This document shows positions 1 to 5,881 of a DNA stretch of 8,088 bases, in pieces (position 1 is the first letter of the stretch; every line of letters starts with the position of its first letter). The translations under genes were made by a program, and so were the position numbers. Source of the DNA: JBBIVP01 sp037439705 [NCBI: bacterium] (GTDB taxonomy: Bacteria; JBBIVP01); the NCBI GenBank assembly GCA_037439705.1, contig JBBIVP010000096.1, forward strand, positions 1-8,088. Reading direction: 5' to 3'. Below the pieces are notes generated by a model. The model had not been told where the DNA came from. It was given only the letters and a program-made list of their open reading frames with translations, and made no database searches.

Positions 1-630
1 ACCATCACCACGAACCGCATCGTTATATCCAAAAGGATATGGAATGAGGGCGAGTAAACTCAAAATTAACTCGCGAGGAACTCCAAAAGATTCTGCAAAA
101 GATTCTATCAGCTCTTCAGGCATATCCCTTAAATTCTGGAAATACACAATAAAATGCCTGCTGAACAAATCCTGATGCATATCAAGAAGAACATATATGT
201 TATACTCATTTGCCTTTTCAACGATTTTAGCAATGTAATCAAGATATTCTTCATCAAATCTATCAGGACTCTCCGGCTGAATTCCCTCCCACATCAGAAC
301 AAGTCTTATGAGATTAAAACCCAACTCCTTCAATTGTCTCATATGTTTATCAATCTCATCCGGTGGAAAAAGTTTACCAACATAATCAGGAATCTCTTTC
401 AGATTGAATAAACATTTTTCCCCATATAAAAAGCAAGGGTCTTCATTTCTTGGAAATTTGCCACAGTTTCCAACATTTATTCCATTTAAAAAAACATACC
501 TTCCATATTCGTCCTTTAAATAATTCAGATAAGTATGAACCCTCGGAAGTCCTCTTTTTTCAAAATTCATTTTCTTTGAACAAGAAAAGGTTAGAAGGAA
601 AACCATTAAAATGCCAGGAAAAAATCTCAT
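1..630 (-). CDS. GH5 family glycoside hydrolase lipoprotein, endoglycosylceramidase-like (3' end off window)
   Basis: The reverse complement is open from an ATG at 630 to the window edge: 210 codons, no stop, C-terminal part missing. Residues 1-17 look like a lipoprotein signal: a short basic start, a hydrophobic stretch and the end LTFSC, then SKK. The -3/-2 positions (Thr, Phe) are not an ideal lipobox. After it comes the start of a (beta/alpha)8 glycosidase: the strand FLNGINVG (47-54), then GFNLIRLVLMWEGIQP (104-119), then VLLDMHQDLFS (147-157). The DMHQD block and the RL-x-x-x-W-x-G-x-x-P block are typical of GH5 endoglycosylceramidases and relatives, which cleave the glycan from glycolipids or similar beta-glycosides. 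The acid/base (NEP) and nucleophile glutamates would lie beyond the edge, so activity and exact substrate cannot be judged. The gene is divergent from an aldose epimerase. It has no usable Shine-Dalgarno sequence, and its promoter lies directly against the start codon. Confidence 0.85.
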   Translation of the reverse strand, partial: MRFFPGILMVFLLTFSCSKKMNFEKRGLPRVHTYLNYLKDEYGRYVFLNGINVGNCGKFPRNEDPCFLYGEKCLFNLKEIPDYVGKLFPPDEIDKHMRQLKELGFNLIRLVLMWEGIQPESPDRFDEEYLDYIAKIVEKANEYNIYVLLDMHQDLFSRHFIVYFQNLRDMPEELIESFAESFGVPRELILSLLALIPYPFGYNDAVRGDG

Positions 631-636
631 ATTTTT

Positions 637-664
637 ATGATAAAATCCCTTTTTTAATTGTCAA
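637..664 (-). promoter_or_regulatory. Promoter of the GH5 gene, apparently leaderless
   Basis: On the minus strand there is a perfect -35 hexamer TTGACA (664-659), a 16-bp spacer and TATCAT (642-637) as the -10. Six bases separate the -10 from the ATG at 630, so the expected transcription start falls on the first base of the start codon. An AGGGA further upstream lies about 15 nt from the ATG, inside the promoter spacer, so it would not be transcribed. The promoter is inferred from consensus only. Confidence 0.6.
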
Positions 665-677
665 ACAAAATTGGAAT

Positions 678-705
678 TTGTTTTTTCTTTTAATTCTGGT
701 AAAAT
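678..705 (+). promoter_or_regulatory. Promoter of the aldose epimerase gene, apparently leaderless
   Basis: TTGTTT (678-683), a 16-bp spacer and TAAAAT (700-705) form a sigma-70-like promoter. The bases TGG directly before the hexamer give an extended -10 (TGn). Six bases lie between the -10 and the GTG at 712. The two -35 boxes of this divergent pair are only 13 bp apart, so a single bound regulator could affect both genes. Confidence 0.5.
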
Positions 706-711
706 TTCATT

Positions 712-1875
712 GTGAAAGGAATAGGTTCTGAAAAGTCAAGAAGGCTGTTGTTTATCAAAACGGGATTATGCCTGTTAATTTTCTTTTTCAACTGTCCAAT
801 CAAAAAAGAGGGGGCAAAAATGGAAATAAAAAAAGAATTGTTCGGGAATTTGCCCGATGGAACCAGAATAGATGTATTCACTTTAACCAACTCCCAAGGA
901 TTGTCAGCAAAGGTCATAACCTATGGAGCCACCCTCATCTCTCTGAAAACTCCTGACCGAAACGGAAAATTCGCAGATATAGTTCTTGGACATAAAAACC
1001 TTGAAAATTATATAAAAAGGGAAACAAATCCATATTTCGGCTCCACCATTGGAAGATATGCAAATCGGATTGCAAGGGGCAGGTTTGTCCTTGACGGGAA
1101 GGAATTCAAACTTTCCATAAATGACGGAGAGAATCACCTTCACGGAGGCACAAATGGATTTGACAGAAAAGTCTGGAAGTCTGAACCCTTTCGGGAAGAA
1201 AAGGCGGTGGGCGTAAAGTTTACCTACTTTAGCAGGGATGGAGAAGAAGGATATCCGGGAAATCTCACCTGTTCTGTCACATATCGTCTTACTGAAGAAA
1301 ATGAATTAATCCTGAATTATTTTGCTATTACGGATAAGCCCACTCATGTGAACTTGACCAATCACAGCTACTTCAACCTCAAAGGAGAAGGAAACGGAAC
1401 AATCCTTGACCACGAATTGCTCATAAATGCTGAGCATTTTACACCTGTTGATAAAGAACTCATCCCCACAGGCGAAATCAAACCGGTAAAAGGAACTCCT
1501 TGGGATTTTACAGAACCTAAAATTATAGGAAAATATATAGACAAAGTGGAAGGAGGTTACGACCACAATTTCGTTTTGAAAGGAGGAGAAAAGGAATTAA
1601 AACTTGCTACCCGTCTTTATGAACCGGAAAGTGGAAGAATGCTGGAAATTTTCACAACAGAGCCGGGAATTCAATTTTATTCAGGAAATTTTCTTGACGG
1701 AAGCATAACAGGAAAAAGCGGAAAACCCTATCCAAAATATGGAGGACTCTGCCTTGAAACCCAGCATTTTCCTGATTCACCAAATAAACCGCACTTTCCA
1801 TCAACAGTTTTAAGACCCGGAGAGAAATACGAAAGTTTGACGGTTTATAAATTCTCTATAAAGATAAAAAATTAG
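712..1875 (+). CDS. galM: Aldose 1-epimerase (mutarotase) with probable lipoprotein signal
   Basis: Interconverts alpha and beta anomers of aldoses such as galactose and glucose. The GalM fold is complete. The family landmarks are NPYFGSTIGRYANRIARG (106-123), NHLHGG (141-146) with the conserved His144, THVNLTNHSYFNL (211-223) with the second catalytic His218, and YGGLCLETQHFPDSPN (343-358) with the catalytic base Glu349. The GTG start at 712 adds about 36 residues ahead of the usual GalM N-terminus: a basic stretch, a hydrophobic run LCLLIFFFN and Cys28. This looks like a lipoprotein signal and would place the enzyme in the envelope. An alternative start, ATG 820 (residue 37), has a GAGGGGG Shine-Dalgarno at 808-814 and would give a cytoplasmic enzyme of ordinary length. 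I prefer 712 because the promoter abuts it and because the extension reads as a signal peptide, but the start is not certain. The enzyme identity is secure. The divergent GH5 lipoprotein suggests a joint role in using released sugars. Confidence 0.93.
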   Translation: MKGIGSEKSRRLLFIKTGLCLLIFFFNCPIKKEGAKMEIKKELFGNLPDGTRIDVFTLTNSQGLSAKVITYGATLISLKTPDRNGKFADIVLGHKNLENYIKRETNPYFGSTIGRYANRIARGRFVLDGKEFKLSINDGENHLHGGTNGFDRKVWKSEPFREEKAVGVKFTYFSRDGEEGYPGNLTCSVTYRLTEENELILNYFAITDKPTHVNLTNHSYFNLKGEGNGTILDHELLINAEHFTPVDKELIPTGEIKPVKGTPWDFTEPKIIGKYIDKVEGGYDHNFVLKGGEKELKLATRLYEPESGRMLEIFTTEPGIQFYSGNFLDGSITGKSGKPYPKYGGLCLETQHFPDSPNKPHFPSTVLRPGEKYESLTVYKFSIKIKN

Positions 1876-2018
1876 CTTCCTTTATATTATATGAAAATTT
1901 TTCTATTTCCTGGGGCCAAATTTACTCTGATGGTAAAAAAGAACATAGCATCTTTTTAAAAACTGGTCCCTTACTCTATCTTGAACTCCAAATAGAATTA
2001 AATAAAATTAAAAAATAA
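1851..2018 (+). pseudogene. Possible C-terminal remnant of a lost gene
   Basis: This stretch between the epimerase stop and the nucleotidyltransferase start is open in a third frame, from just after a TAA at 1848 to a TAA at 2016-2018. It has no ATG, GTG or TTG start in good context. Its 41-codon tail from 1893 reads like real protein (for example SISWGQIYSDGKKEH, with mixed polar and hydrophobic residues and a lysine-rich end). Its stop lies one base before the next ATG. It may be the end of a gene whose front was deleted, but I recognise no family and chance remains quite possible in such short AT-rich sequence. Nothing else is visible in this gap apart from a weak promoter. Confidence 0.2.
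1981..2008 (+). promoter_or_regulatory. Possible promoter of the MNT gene
   Basis: TTGAAC (1981-1986), a 16-bp spacer and TAAAAT (2003-2008) precede the ATG at 2020 by 11 nt. The mRNA leader would be about 5 nt, too short for a Shine-Dalgarno, and none is visible. The surrounding DNA is nearly all A and T, so the -10 match is weak evidence. Confidence 0.35.
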
Positions 2019-2019
2019 A

Positions 2020-2382
2020 ATGGAACAAAAAATAAAACAACTGGTAGAACGAATAAAGAAACACCTGATAAAAGAATATGGGGAGAAAATAAAACAAATT
2101 ATTATTTACGGCTCTTATGCCAGAGGTGAAGCCACAAAAGATTCTGATATTGATGTTTTGGTTGTAATTGATGATTCCCTCAATCCTTTTGAAGTAAGAA
2201 AAAACTTGAGCGATATAATTTTTGACATCCTTCTTGAAGAGAAAGAGTTAATTTCAATTATAGCTATACCCGAAACCATTTTTAAAAATTACAAATCCCC
2301 ATTTATATTAAATGTGAAAGAGGAGGTGGGTAATAATATGAATGAAATTAACAACCTCATTAAAAAAGCAGAAAAATTTTAA
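2020..2382 (+). CDS. MNT-family nucleotidyltransferase (MntA-like antitoxin)
   Basis: A small protein with a minimal nucleotidyltransferase domain of the DNA polymerase beta superfamily. The signature GSYARGEATKDSDIDVLV (31-48) contains the GS turn and the two metal-binding aspartates Asp43 and Asp45 (SD-I-D). The tail (ISIIAIPETIFKN, then KSPFILNVKEE) matches the ordinary end of MntA proteins near residue 102. In characterised MntA/HepT pairs the MNT protein neutralises the HEPN RNase by adding nucleotides to it. This is known for the family, not shown here. Oddly, no stop follows that normal end. The frame continues through the ATG of the HEPN gene at 2338 and ends at TAA 2380-2382, so the last 14 residues are the first 14 of the HEPN protein. 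The locus could therefore also be a broken MNT-HEPN fusion. No Shine-Dalgarno precedes the ATG. Confidence 0.8.
   Translation: MEQKIKQLVERIKKHLIKEYGEKIKQIIIYGSYARGEATKDSDIDVLVVIDDSLNPFEVRKNLSDIIFDILLEEKELISIIAIPETIFKNYKSPFILNVKEEVGNNMNEINNLIKKAEKF
2321..2328 (+). promoter_or_regulatory. Ribosome binding site of the HEPN gene
   Basis: AGGAGGTG lies 9 nt before the ATG at 2338. It is among the strongest Shine-Dalgarno matches in the window and argues that HEPN translation started at 2338, inside the MNT reading frame, rather than only as part of a fusion. Confidence 0.6.
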
Positions 2383-2730
2383 AAAACTGCAAAACTTGCT
2401 TTTGATTCGGGAGATTATGATTCCTGTGCTTCAAGGTGTTATTATGCAATGTTCTTTATGGCTGAAGCGGTACTACTTACCAAAGGCATGAAAGCATCTT
2501 CACATAAAGGTGTAATAAGTCTGTTTGGAGAGCATTTTGTAAAAACCGGAATTTTTGATAAAGAATTAGGAAAGGCTTTTCACGATGCTTATGGTATGAG
2601 GTTAAATGGTGATTACGGTATAGGCTTTGCCATAACTCAAAAAGAAGCAGAAGATATGCTTAACACATCTCAAAATTTCATCAAGAAGTTAAAAGATTAC
2701 CTTCATGAAGAATTAAGAGAAACTGATTGA
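2338..2730 (+). pseudogene. HEPN-domain protein (UPF0332/PF05168 type), interrupted by an in-frame TAA
   Basis: Read through from ATG 2338, the frame encodes 130 residues of a HEPN protein: an N-terminal helix (MNEINNLIKKAEKF), the hallmark helix CASRCYYAMFFMAEAVLL (30-47), SSHKG (54-58) and the closing RLNGDYG (88-94), which resembles the R-x-x-x-D-Y end of this family. Codon 15 is TAA (2380-2382) where family members have a leucine. TTA would need only an A-to-T change at 2381, and there is no frameshift. The first later start in frame is ATG 2449, which would remove the first helix and half of the second, so a restarted 93-residue product is unlikely to fold normally. HEPN partners of MNT proteins are often toxins or RNases. 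The classic R-x4-6-H RNase motif of HepT is not evident here. Possible readings are a real inactivating mutation, a sequencing error at the T4/A6 junction, or stop readthrough. Confidence 0.7.
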
Positions 2731-2737
2731 GCATTTT

Positions 2738-3802
2738 TTATTCCATCCTGAAGTAAAGAAGCGGAAATTCTTTTGGATTTCCTCCACTTCTAATAACAAC
2801 AGCCCTTATGGTGGATGTAACTTCTCCAACAATCCCCCGGGAAAGAATGGAAAAACAATTAGTTGATGTTCTCAATTGCCCCTGAACGAAGCTCTCCTGC
2901 GGATTTGTGCTTTCAAAAACGATATTGAACTCATCTTTGAGAAAGGTTATGAATTCGGTGGAAATCCTGAAAGGCTCCTCCTCTCTCTTCTTGATTATTT
3001 CATCTGCCACCTCTTCATCTATGTTAAGATGCAGGGACATAAGAACTTCCTTTGGAGCGGTATTAACATTTATCAAAAAAGCATTTGTTCCAGTAGATAG
3101 AGGAAAAACAGTGAGATAAGGAGAAGAAATGGGGTCATCGTTTACGGGAGGGAATAATGCTTTTTTGAGGTCATCGTTTATAACTTTTATAATTCTTAAT
3201 TCCGATGGGCTCATAAAAAGGAAATTTCTCGGAGAATATGGACGCTCAAGAGAGGAATAGAACGAGGACTCATATAACCCTTCATCATCCGGGTCAATCC
3301 AGTCTATGAGTGCATTTACAACCTCCTCTGGAGATTCTGCACCCATTATATCAAAGAACCTTATAAAAATATTCTTTATTACCCTGCTCTCCTTTCCGAC
3401 ATTATCAACAAGGGAATTCACATTAAGTTTCCCCATCTCATCCACTATGTTTCCAACTATTAAACCCTTCTCACCACCGACTTCTACCTCAAAGGGAATT
3501 TTTTTTACCTGCGACCATATCTCCTGCTGAAGGTCAATTTCGTCTCCAGAAACATAAAAATCTACATTTGGATAGTTTTTTTCTGCGCGGTCTTCATCAA
3601 GGTCTTCCTTTAAAAGTGCCTTAGCACCCTCAAATCCCGAAATGGCTATATTTTTTGCCTTTATCCATTTCTTATAACCATTTATCTCTTTGAAATAAAT
3701 CCTTGTTTCATATCCGTAGTCGGTAATGAGTGCTGTAAGAAGTGCTACAAAGCTGACTGCTATGAGAAGTGCAACCGCTCTTTCTTTTTTAATAAATCTC
3801 AT
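2738..3802 (-). CDS. gspK: Type II secretion minor pseudopilin GspK
   Basis: The large minor pseudopilin that caps the tip of the type II secretion pseudopilus together with GspI and GspJ. At 354 residues it has the usual size. The short leader MRFIKKERA is followed by a hydrophobic helix (10-27). As usual for GspK, the +5 glutamate is absent. The -1 position is Ala rather than the common Gly, which prepilin peptidases sometimes accept. The body shows typical GspK blocks: DEMGKLNVNSL (121-131), NALIDWIDPDDEG (163-175), FLINVNTAP (242-250) and FSILSRGIVG (317-326). The start overlaps the gspJ stop by four bases (ATGA), indicating coupled translation. It is the last gene of the pseudopilin operon seen here. 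No gspL or gspM follows; instead the gene converges on the HEPN remnant. Confidence 0.93.
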   Translation of the reverse strand: MRFIKKERAVALLIAVSFVALLTALITDYGYETRIYFKEINGYKKWIKAKNIAISGFEGAKALLKEDLDEDRAEKNYPNVDFYVSGDEIDLQQEIWSQVKKIPFEVEVGGEKGLIVGNIVDEMGKLNVNSLVDNVGKESRVIKNIFIRFFDIMGAESPEEVVNALIDWIDPDDEGLYESSFYSSLERPYSPRNFLFMSPSELRIIKVINDDLKKALFPPVNDDPISSPYLTVFPLSTGTNAFLINVNTAPKEVLMSLHLNIDEEVADEIIKKREEEPFRISTEFITFLKDEFNIVFESTNPQESFVQGQLRTSTNCFSILSRGIVGEVTSTIRAVVIRSGGNPKEFPLLYFRME

Positions 3803-4455
3803 TGTTGAACACCGGGAGGAAGGGTTCTGGCTCTGAAAACGGGAAGGGTAATCTCAAAAGGAACTTCACCTCCTCCTTTATCTTTTAAAACTAAATAAAG
3901 ATGAACCGCATTTGGAAGGGTTCCATTGTCCTGCCAATCCTCCACCCAGTCAGTTCCGTTAAAAAATGTCAGTCTGAATTCAACAACATTTTCAAGGGCT
4001 GGAAACACTATTCCTCCTTTTTCAGGGTCATTATCCATTGTTGAATCAACCCTTTTCATCAAATTGATAGTATCTGTCACAGGGTCTCTCTGCCAGAAAT
4101 ATGTAACCTCCTCATGGTCTGATTGATTAATTGTTTCATTTTCAACATACTGATGGCATAAATGTGTAAAGGTAAGTATATCCATATCCCTTCCATTTAC
4201 GCTGTCCTTTTCAGCTTTAAAAATTGTTGTCCTTGGACCTCCCGCCCATACAGGAGCAACATAGGCACATTCTATTTCCCTGCTGAAATTACGGATAAAG
4301 TTTATCCCTCTTGAATATATTTCCGCAACTTCCTCGCTCGTCTGTCTTGCTCTCACTGTAGTATAAAATACCGAATAAATTATCGTAAGGATTGTTGCAA
4401 AAACAGTAATCGCAACAATTATCTCAATGAGCGTAAATCCGTTTTTCCTTACCAT
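3799..4455 (-). CDS. gspJ: Type II secretion minor pseudopilin GspJ
   Basis: A prepilin-like protein with leader MVRKNG, cleavage before Phe and the N-terminal motif FTLIEIIVAITVFA including Glu+5, followed by a single transmembrane or packing helix. The globular part has the GspJ pattern (for example YVAPVWAGGPRT, then DILTFTH, then VVEFRLTFFNG and a LYLVLKD strand). It forms the I-J-K tip complex of the pseudopilus. I chose ATG 4455: it gives a six-residue leader and has AGGGGAG at 4470-4464, 8 nt upstream. An in-frame ATG at 4479 would add eight residues and lacks a good Shine-Dalgarno. With the chosen start the gene overlaps the gspI stop by 7 nt. Confidence 0.9.
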   Translation of the reverse strand: MVRKNGFTLIEIIVAITVFATILTIIYSVFYTTVRARQTSEEVAEIYSRGINFIRNFSREIECAYVAPVWAGGPRTTIFKAEKDSVNGRDMDILTFTHLCHQYVENETINQSDHEEVTYFWQRDPVTDTINLMKRVDSTMDNDPEKGGIVFPALENVVEFRLTFFNGTDWVEDWQDNGTLPNAVHLYLVLKDKGGGEVPFEITLPVFRARTLPPGVQQ

Positions 4456-4847
4456 CCCTCTATCTCCCCTGTAAGACATATAACATAGTAATCTCTCGGT
4501 CTGGAATCTTTCTTTCCGATACCAATGGAATACTTCAGATAATTCACCTCCGTTTCTATTGGAATGCAGAGGTCTGTTTCACCCTTTGTTATTTCATAGT
4601 TGTCCTGAAAAATCTCCGCAAAATTTGGAGGACGGTAATTTTCAAAAATAGAACTCAGATAAAGGTCAGAAATAGCCATTTCACCGAGAAACCCTGATAT
4701 CGCATCTTCCTTTATTTCCTGTGTTGCCTTCAGGTTCTGATTAACAAGAGAGAGCAACATAGTAAGAGAAATAACAAGAATTACAAGGGATGCAATTACC
4801 TCTATAAGGGTGAAACCCCTATTCTGACTGAATCTCAAAGGTTTCAT
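4449..4847 (-). CDS. gspI: Type II secretion minor pseudopilin GspI
   Basis: A 132-residue prepilin-like protein of ordinary GspI length. The leader MKPLRFSQNRG is followed by FTLIEVIASLVILVIS with Glu+5 and a hydrophobic helix. Later segments (ATQEIKEDAISGFLGEMAISDLY, split as ATQEIKED and GEMAISDLY) fit the helix extension of GspI. In characterised systems GspI nucleates the tip complex with GspJ and GspK. ATG 4847 is preferred because GAGGG at 4857-4853 sits 5 nt upstream. The GTG at 4859 in the same frame is part of that ribosome-site region. The gene overlaps the 3' end of gspH by 29 nt. I versus another minor pseudopilin is supported mainly by gene order and size. Confidence 0.87.
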   Translation of the reverse strand: MKPLRFSQNRGFTLIEVIASLVILVISLTMLLSLVNQNLKATQEIKEDAISGFLGEMAISDLYLSSIFENYRPPNFAEIFQDNYEITKGETDLCIPIETEVNYLKYSIGIGKKDSRPRDYYVICLTGEIEGW

Positions 4848-5355
4848 TATAACCCTCACTAATTTTCACTTCCCCGGTTGCAGGGTTCAAAGAGACTGTT
4901 ACTTTTTTATCACCCATTCCAAGATGGATATCAACAGGGGGAGTTGCTCCTGTATGGCTGAACGGTATGTATAATTCTCCAGTTACAACTTTGTCGCCGA
5001 ACACGCTTATATCTTCTATTGAAATACTTTTTGGTATCTCAAAAACAATTTTTCCAAGTGGTCCCCACTCACAGAAACCTTCGGATACAGGCTTACAGAC
5101 CTCAGCCTTTATTTTTCTTTCAGAGAAATTAAAAACAGCCCTTACCGGATAATCTGAAAACATGGCTTCTGCCCTTATACCTCTAAGAAAACCAGCAAGC
5201 TCCCTTGCAAATCCGTTTAACCTTTCTCTTTTAAAAAAAGAAAAATTCGGAATGACAATTCCTGTTATGAGAACGATTATGAAAAGAACGATTGATAACT
5301 CAATGAGGGTGAAGCCTTTACTTCTTTTCTTCTTCTCCGTGGACAATATCGTCAC
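4819..5355 (-). CDS. gspH: Type II secretion minor pseudopilin GspH
   Basis: A 178-residue prepilin-like protein. The basic leader ends in KKKRSKG, followed by FTLIELSIVLFIIVLITGIVIP with Glu+5. The helix continues into LNGFARELAGFLRGIRAEAM, a pattern typical of GspH/FimT proteins, and the rest is a beta-rich domain ending in SLNPATGEVKI. GspH joins the pseudopilus shaft to the I-J-K tip. The start is GTG 5355, with AGGG at 5364-5361 spaced 5 nt. An in-frame TTG three codons later is possible. The gene begins inside the last 38 nt of gspG, so translation is probably coupled. Confidence 0.87.
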   Translation of the reverse strand: MTILSTEKKKRSKGFTLIELSIVLFIIVLITGIVIPNFSFFKRERLNGFARELAGFLRGIRAEAMFSDYPVRAVFNFSERKIKAEVCKPVSEGFCEWGPLGKIVFEIPKSISIEDISVFGDKVVTGELYIPFSHTGATPPVDIHLGMGDKKVTVSLNPATGEVKISEGYNETFEIQSE

Positions 5356-5737
5356 CTGAACCCTGTTCGTCTATTCTGTTTGGACCTTTTGAATAAATTA
5401 TAAAGTTCTCACCATCAAATTTATAAACATATTCCTCTCCCCACGGGTCTTTTGGTATGCTCCTTTTTGAAAGATAACCACCTTCCCGCCAGTTTACCCC
5501 ACTTGATGTTTTTTCAATCAGTGCCTTTAATCCCTCCTCAGTAGGCGGATAAACTCCGTTGTCAAGTCGGAAAAGTTCAAGGGCATTTGCTATAGCGCTC
5601 AGGTCCGTTTTTGCCTTGTTTATTTTTGCCTCGTTCAGATAAGAGAAAACCCGAACGCTAACAATTCCTGCAAGGAGCCCAATTATAATCACAACCACCA
5701 TTATTTCTACCAGCGTAAATCCTCTTTCTCTTCTCAT
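5318..5737 (-). CDS. gspG: Type II secretion major pseudopilin GspG
   Basis: The main subunit of the periplasmic pseudopilus that drives secretion through the outer membrane. At 139 residues it has standard length. The leader MRRERG precedes FTLVEIMVVVIIIGLLAGIV with Glu+5, followed by DLSAIANALELFRLDNGVYPPTEEG (given in parts: DLSAIANALELFRLDNG and YPPTEEGLKAL), then PKDPWGEEYVY and YSKGPN, the conserved GspG core. The C-terminal calcium-loop region is acidic (IDEQGSGDDIV), as expected. An unusual charged tail, HGEEEKK, is encoded where the gene overlaps gspH. ATG 5737 has a canonical Shine-Dalgarno 5 nt upstream. It is the first gene of the G-H-I-J-K operon. Confidence 0.95.
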   Translation of the reverse strand: MRRERGFTLVEIMVVVIIIGLLAGIVSVRVFSYLNEAKINKAKTDLSAIANALELFRLDNGVYPPTEEGLKALIEKTSSGVNWREGGYLSKRSIPKDPWGEEYVYKFDGENFIIYSKGPNRIDEQGSGDDIVHGEEEKK

Positions 5738-5742
5738 CTTTT

Positions 5743-5750
5743 CCTCCTTT
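5743..5750 (-). promoter_or_regulatory. Canonical Shine-Dalgarno of gspG
   Basis: AAAGGAGG on the minus strand, 5 nt before the ATG at 5737. It shows that this organism also uses ordinary anti-SD initiation, in contrast to the apparently leaderless genes elsewhere in the window. Confidence 0.85.
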
Positions 5751-5756
5751 AAACCA

Positions 5757-5784
5757 ATTCTATCAAAAAAATATCTAAAATCAA
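5757..5784 (-). promoter_or_regulatory. Promoter of the gspGHIJK operon
   Basis: On the minus strand: TTGATT (5784-5779), a 16-bp spacer and TAGAAT (5762-5757), preceded by TGA as an extended -10. Transcription would start near 5750, leaving a very short leader of about 13 nt that just contains the Shine-Dalgarno. A small GC-rich patch (CCCCGGCGTTCCCG, 5786-5799) lies directly upstream of the -35 in otherwise AT-only DNA. Confidence 0.6.
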
Positions 5785-5843
5785 TCCCCGGCGTTCCCGA
5801 AAATAACTAAATGGATATATTAGAGGAAAAAAATTTTTAAAAT

Positions 5844-5871
5844 TTGATTTTTAAAATACTCAAAATATAAT
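5844..5871 (+). promoter_or_regulatory. Promoter of the tRNA-Lys transcript
   Basis: TTGATT (5844-5849), a 16-bp spacer and a perfect TATAAT (5866-5871) end 10 bp before the tRNA. The expected start near 5878 gives a 5' extension of only about 4 nt. The DNA upstream is an A/T-only tract that could act as an UP element. There is no terminator between the tRNA and the next gene, so this promoter probably also serves the metallophosphoesterase and amidohydrolase. Confidence 0.6.
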
Positions 5872-5881
5872 AAAAACAAAT

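Noticed and set aside
154-731. Plus-strand open frames at 154-411 and 450-731
   Set aside because: They lie opposite the GH5 coding frame and its promoter. Their translations are low-complexity and show no motif, while the minus-strand frame has clear GH5 blocks.
1891-1959. 22-codon ORF from ATG 1891
   Set aside because: Too short, no ribosome site and no recognisable signal. The third-frame tail at the same place looks more protein-like.
2731-2737. Bidirectional terminator between the HEPN remnant and gspK
   Set aside because: The 7-nt gap and its flanks contain no inverted repeat with a T-tract.
4456-4479. Longer GspJ start at ATG 4479
   Set aside because: ATG 4455 gives a normal six-residue prepilin leader and has the better Shine-Dalgarno. 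The longer form is possible but less likely.
5786-5799. GC-rich patch CCCCGGCGTTCCCG as a terminator or operator
   Set aside because: It does not fold into a solid stem and no T-run follows. It stands out only by composition, so no function is claimed.
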